Below, piece after piece: positions 61,938-64,000 of a DNA stretch of 64,000 bases. The stretch is from Cercis canadensis (Eukaryota > Streptophyta > Magnoliopsida > Fabales > Fabaceae), in NCBI GenBank assembly GCA_003255065.1, contig QAOA01000393.1:1-64000 (forward strand), given 5' to 3'. The notes under the pieces are model-generated. The model was given only the letters and a program-made list of their open reading frames with translations. It was not told where the DNA came from and did no database searches. A program made the translations under genes and the position numbers. Position 1 is the stretch's first letter. Each line of letters opens with the position of its first letter.

Positions 61938-61946
61938 GTGTAGCAT
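61938..61946. repeat. Probable right target-site duplication of the MULE
   Basis: GTGTAGCAT, differing from the left copy (GTGTAGCAG, 52952-52960) at the last base. Confidence 0.6.
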
Positions 61947-62357
61947 AGCACCACTCCTTTATTTTTTCCTCTGTTTGTTTACCCAGAAAATTAGAGTAAA
62001 ATCATTGTCAAAGACGAAAAAATAAAAGTAAGCAGTTGTTGACACACTTGCCTTCGCAGCTATTTCTGTTTATCACTTTCAAACTCATAAATAATTTCAC
62101 TATTATTTGATCACAAATTATTTAATCGTAACTACTTCCGTTAATCTTTAACTATTTCGACAATGCTTGATATATATTAGTGATTTGTATTTTTACATCA
62201 TCTGAGTTGTGAAGTTAAATTTTAATTGAGTTTTGTAAAATTTTCAACTAAATCTACTTAGTATTAGATTGTTCCAACTGTATGTGAGCAGTAATGTGAA
62301 TGTAAATGTTACATAATTAGCATTATTTATCCTTGCTTACAAATTAAGCAATGAACT

Positions 62358-62600
62358 CTTTAGGAGTTTTCAATTTGTGTAAAAGATCCTCCACATTAGG
62401 ATTTTGTCCATTATTGCACCAAACTTCTATGATGAAGGGAATTTTCAGCACAATTTTAAAATTACATGAGGTAAACTGAATAATTTCAAAACCTCAAAGG
62501 GTAAATTATAGTGCATGTGATAGGGCTTTTGTGCAAATAGTGGACAAAACTCCCATAGGAAAAACTTTTTGTACAAGTTTGAAATCCTAAGGGGGCTGAT
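62358..62600. mobile_element. Fold-back MITE, about 240 bp
   Basis: The left arm contains TTAGGAGTTTTCAATTTGTG and GATTTTGTCCATTATTGCAC. The right arm, reverse-complemented, contains TTAGGATTTCAAACTTGTAC and GTTTTGTCCACTATTTGCAC in the same order. There is no coding content. A precise target duplication was not found. Confidence 0.7.
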
Positions 62601-62734
62601 CGCTTATTTTATTTTATGTCTAATATAGATTTTTCTACACAACTTAAACCATTTTCAAGAGGTTAAAACTTGTAATTTTGTGCCATTAAATGCGTCATCT
62701 AAACAAAATTTTAAGTGGGTTCAACTTAAATTAT

Positions 62735-63144
62735 AGAGAAAAGTCTAAAAAATCCCTTCAACTATGTTCCAATTACACTTTACCCCCCATTTTTTAAAAA
62801 ACGTAGGAAAGACCTCATTAAACTATGAAAATGTGTGTTTTACTACCAAGCCCCAAACGGGCATCCAAAAATAGACGAAAAGTGTCACGTGCCTGGCACG
62901 TGAAGTGCTTAAATGGCTAATCCCCGTTAAAACTTAGATTAATCGTACACGTGAGAGGCACGTGGTCAATTAAACACCGAAATCATTCTCTCTCCCCAAT
63001 TTGCCTTCTGATTTGGGGATTTTTAGAGAAATCCCTAGAGACTTGAAGGAGACATTTTTTCGAGAGATAGAAGAAGGAATTAAACCTCGAACCTTGTGGG
63101 TTTCAAATTTGCTGAAGATTTGGAACTCTAGGTCGAAGTGATTA
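62735..63144. other. Upstream region of the GRF gene with CACGTG palindromes
   Basis: Begins with GAGAAAAGTCTAAAAAATCC and TTCAACTATGTTCC, wording I associate with the ends of plant DNA transposons. Four ACGTG-containing motifs lie at about 62884-62963 (CACGTGCC, GCACGTGA, ACACGTGAG, GCACGTGG), partly as inverted pairs around GCCTGGC. It could be the left end of another element that runs out of the window. Confidence 0.4.
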
Positions 63145-63492
63145 ATGTCTTTCGGCAGTGTTGGAGAGACATCTGGAATTTGTGGTGAAGACGTCCAGTG
63201 GTGCCATTGTGGTCTTCCATGCCACATGCGAAGTTCTTGGACTGAAAAGAACCCAGACAAGAGATTTTTTGGGTGTAGTAGATATGGGTCATGTAATTAT
63301 TGTAATTACTTCTGTTGGTATGATCCTCCTGTGAGTAAGAGAGAGGAAAAGGTTATGAATTCTTTGGTGAAGAAGAACAGGAAACTTACAGAGGAGCTGA
63401 AACTGCAAAAACGCAATGTAAAGAAGTTGCGATTGATGCTTGTAATGACATGGATTATAGGCTTTGGATTAATAATAAAAAGGTTGATGTAA
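63145..63492 (+). CDS. Small GRF-type zinc finger protein
   Basis: An intact ATG-to-stop ORF of 115 residues. A GRF zinc-binding domain is visible at about 19-59: WCHCGLPCHMRSSWTEKNPD, then RFFGCSRYGSCNYC and FCWYDPP, with the Cys pairs and the RFF motif of the family. A charged coiled-coil-like stretch (KKNRKLTEELKLQKRNVKKL) follows, and a short hydrophobic C-terminal segment (LVMTWIIGFGLII) may be membrane-anchored. This domain order is common in short plant proteins, many of them repeated and associated with transposons. GRF fingers bind single-stranded nucleic acid in better-known proteins. Whether it is a host gene or part of an element continuing past 64000 cannot be decided here. Confidence 0.7.
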   Translation: MSFGSVGETSGICGEDVQWCHCGLPCHMRSSWTEKNPDKRFFGCSRYGSCNYCNYFCWYDPPVSKREEKVMNSLVKKNRKLTEELKLQKRNVKKLRLMLVMTWIIGFGLIIKRLM

Positions 63493-64000
63493 CATAGGTG
63501 GTGTGTTTCACATTTGCTGTTGTAATATGAGTTTTATTTGAAATGTCTTTATTTCATGATATTATTATGTACCCAGGCTATGAAAATAAATTAATCTGAA
63601 AATGAATTTGCTGGTGCAATTTGGTGGCCACGAAATATGTTATGTATTTGCTCCTGTAATGTGTTATTTATTTGCTGGTGTAAAACGAAATGATCAGTGG
63701 CCGGTCTATGATATAAGGAATTTAAATTCAGAAGACACCATTCCCAAGTCAGAAGCAGGTGACATAGCAAGTGAGGCAGAACATCATGAGAAATCATAAT
63801 TTCAAAGTGAAACCAGATTGAAGAGTATCATGTGCAAAATGAAACCAGATGCACATCATATGCACCAGAATTGAAGAGTATACCAGAAAATGTGCAATAA
63901 AACCATAATCCAACAGGCAAACCAGAATTGAACATGCAAACCAGAAATCAATCACCATTTAAGACCTATGGCAGCAAACCAGATTATTGTATGATTAAAC
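63493..64000. other. Downstream of the GRF gene, repeats of ACCAGAATTGAA-like motifs
   Basis: From about 63810 the motifs AACCAGATTGAAGAGTAT, CACCAGAATTGAAGAGTAT and AACCAGAATTGAACATGC recur. The frame at 63602-63799 (plus) is open but has no recognisable domain. The window ends within this region. Confidence 0.45.

Noticed and set aside
1-64000. CRISPR arrays, operons or other prokaryotic features
   Set aside because: Intron-containing plant genes and plant transposons throughout show that this is nuclear plant DNA. No regularly spaced repeat arrays were seen.

Overview
This window is nuclear DNA from a dicot plant. It is AT-rich, the genes have GT-AG introns, and it holds plant-specific families (an RS-type SR splicing factor, a LOB-domain protein, a DREB-type AP2/ERF factor, a type-B-like response regulator) embedded in transposons. 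I cannot name the species. Single Ns inside homopolymers (11573, 39956, 51872) and a 63-base N run (54509-54571) show that it is a draft assembly.

Host genes, left to right: an RS40/RS41-like splicing factor (minus, coding exons 8737-12024); a two-exon class I LOB-domain gene (minus, 15616-16481); a decayed type-B response regulator-like locus (minus, about 22740-24633); a seven-exon TraB-family gene (minus, 28649-32604) whose first intron appears to use a GC donor and carries a Copia fossil; and an intronless DREB-type ERF (plus, 39203-39886). A small GRF zinc-finger ORF lies near the right edge (63145-63492).

Mobile DNA makes up much of the rest. The main items are: (1) a 2,972-bp hAT-type element (19293-22264) with an exact 8-bp target duplication and two exons captured from a PKHD-type 2-oxoglutarate oxygenase gene; (2) an LTR retroelement fossil with two LTRs and no recognisable pol (45218-49603); (3) a roughly 9-kb Mutator-like element (52961-61937) with long terminal inverted repeats, a mudrA-type transposase on the plus strand and a plant mobile domain (PMD/MAIN-like) gene on the minus strand, both decayed largely by changes that look like G:C to A:T; (4) several fold-back MITEs, tRNA-derived SINEs and an L1-type LINE fragment.

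The left edge (1 to about 1010) is a rearranged, nearly identical copy of two blocks found at 14411-14783 and 12780-13411, joined in swapped order. One block is the promoter and non-coding first exon of the splicing-factor gene. The large AT-rich stretches elsewhere show no gene that I can support.
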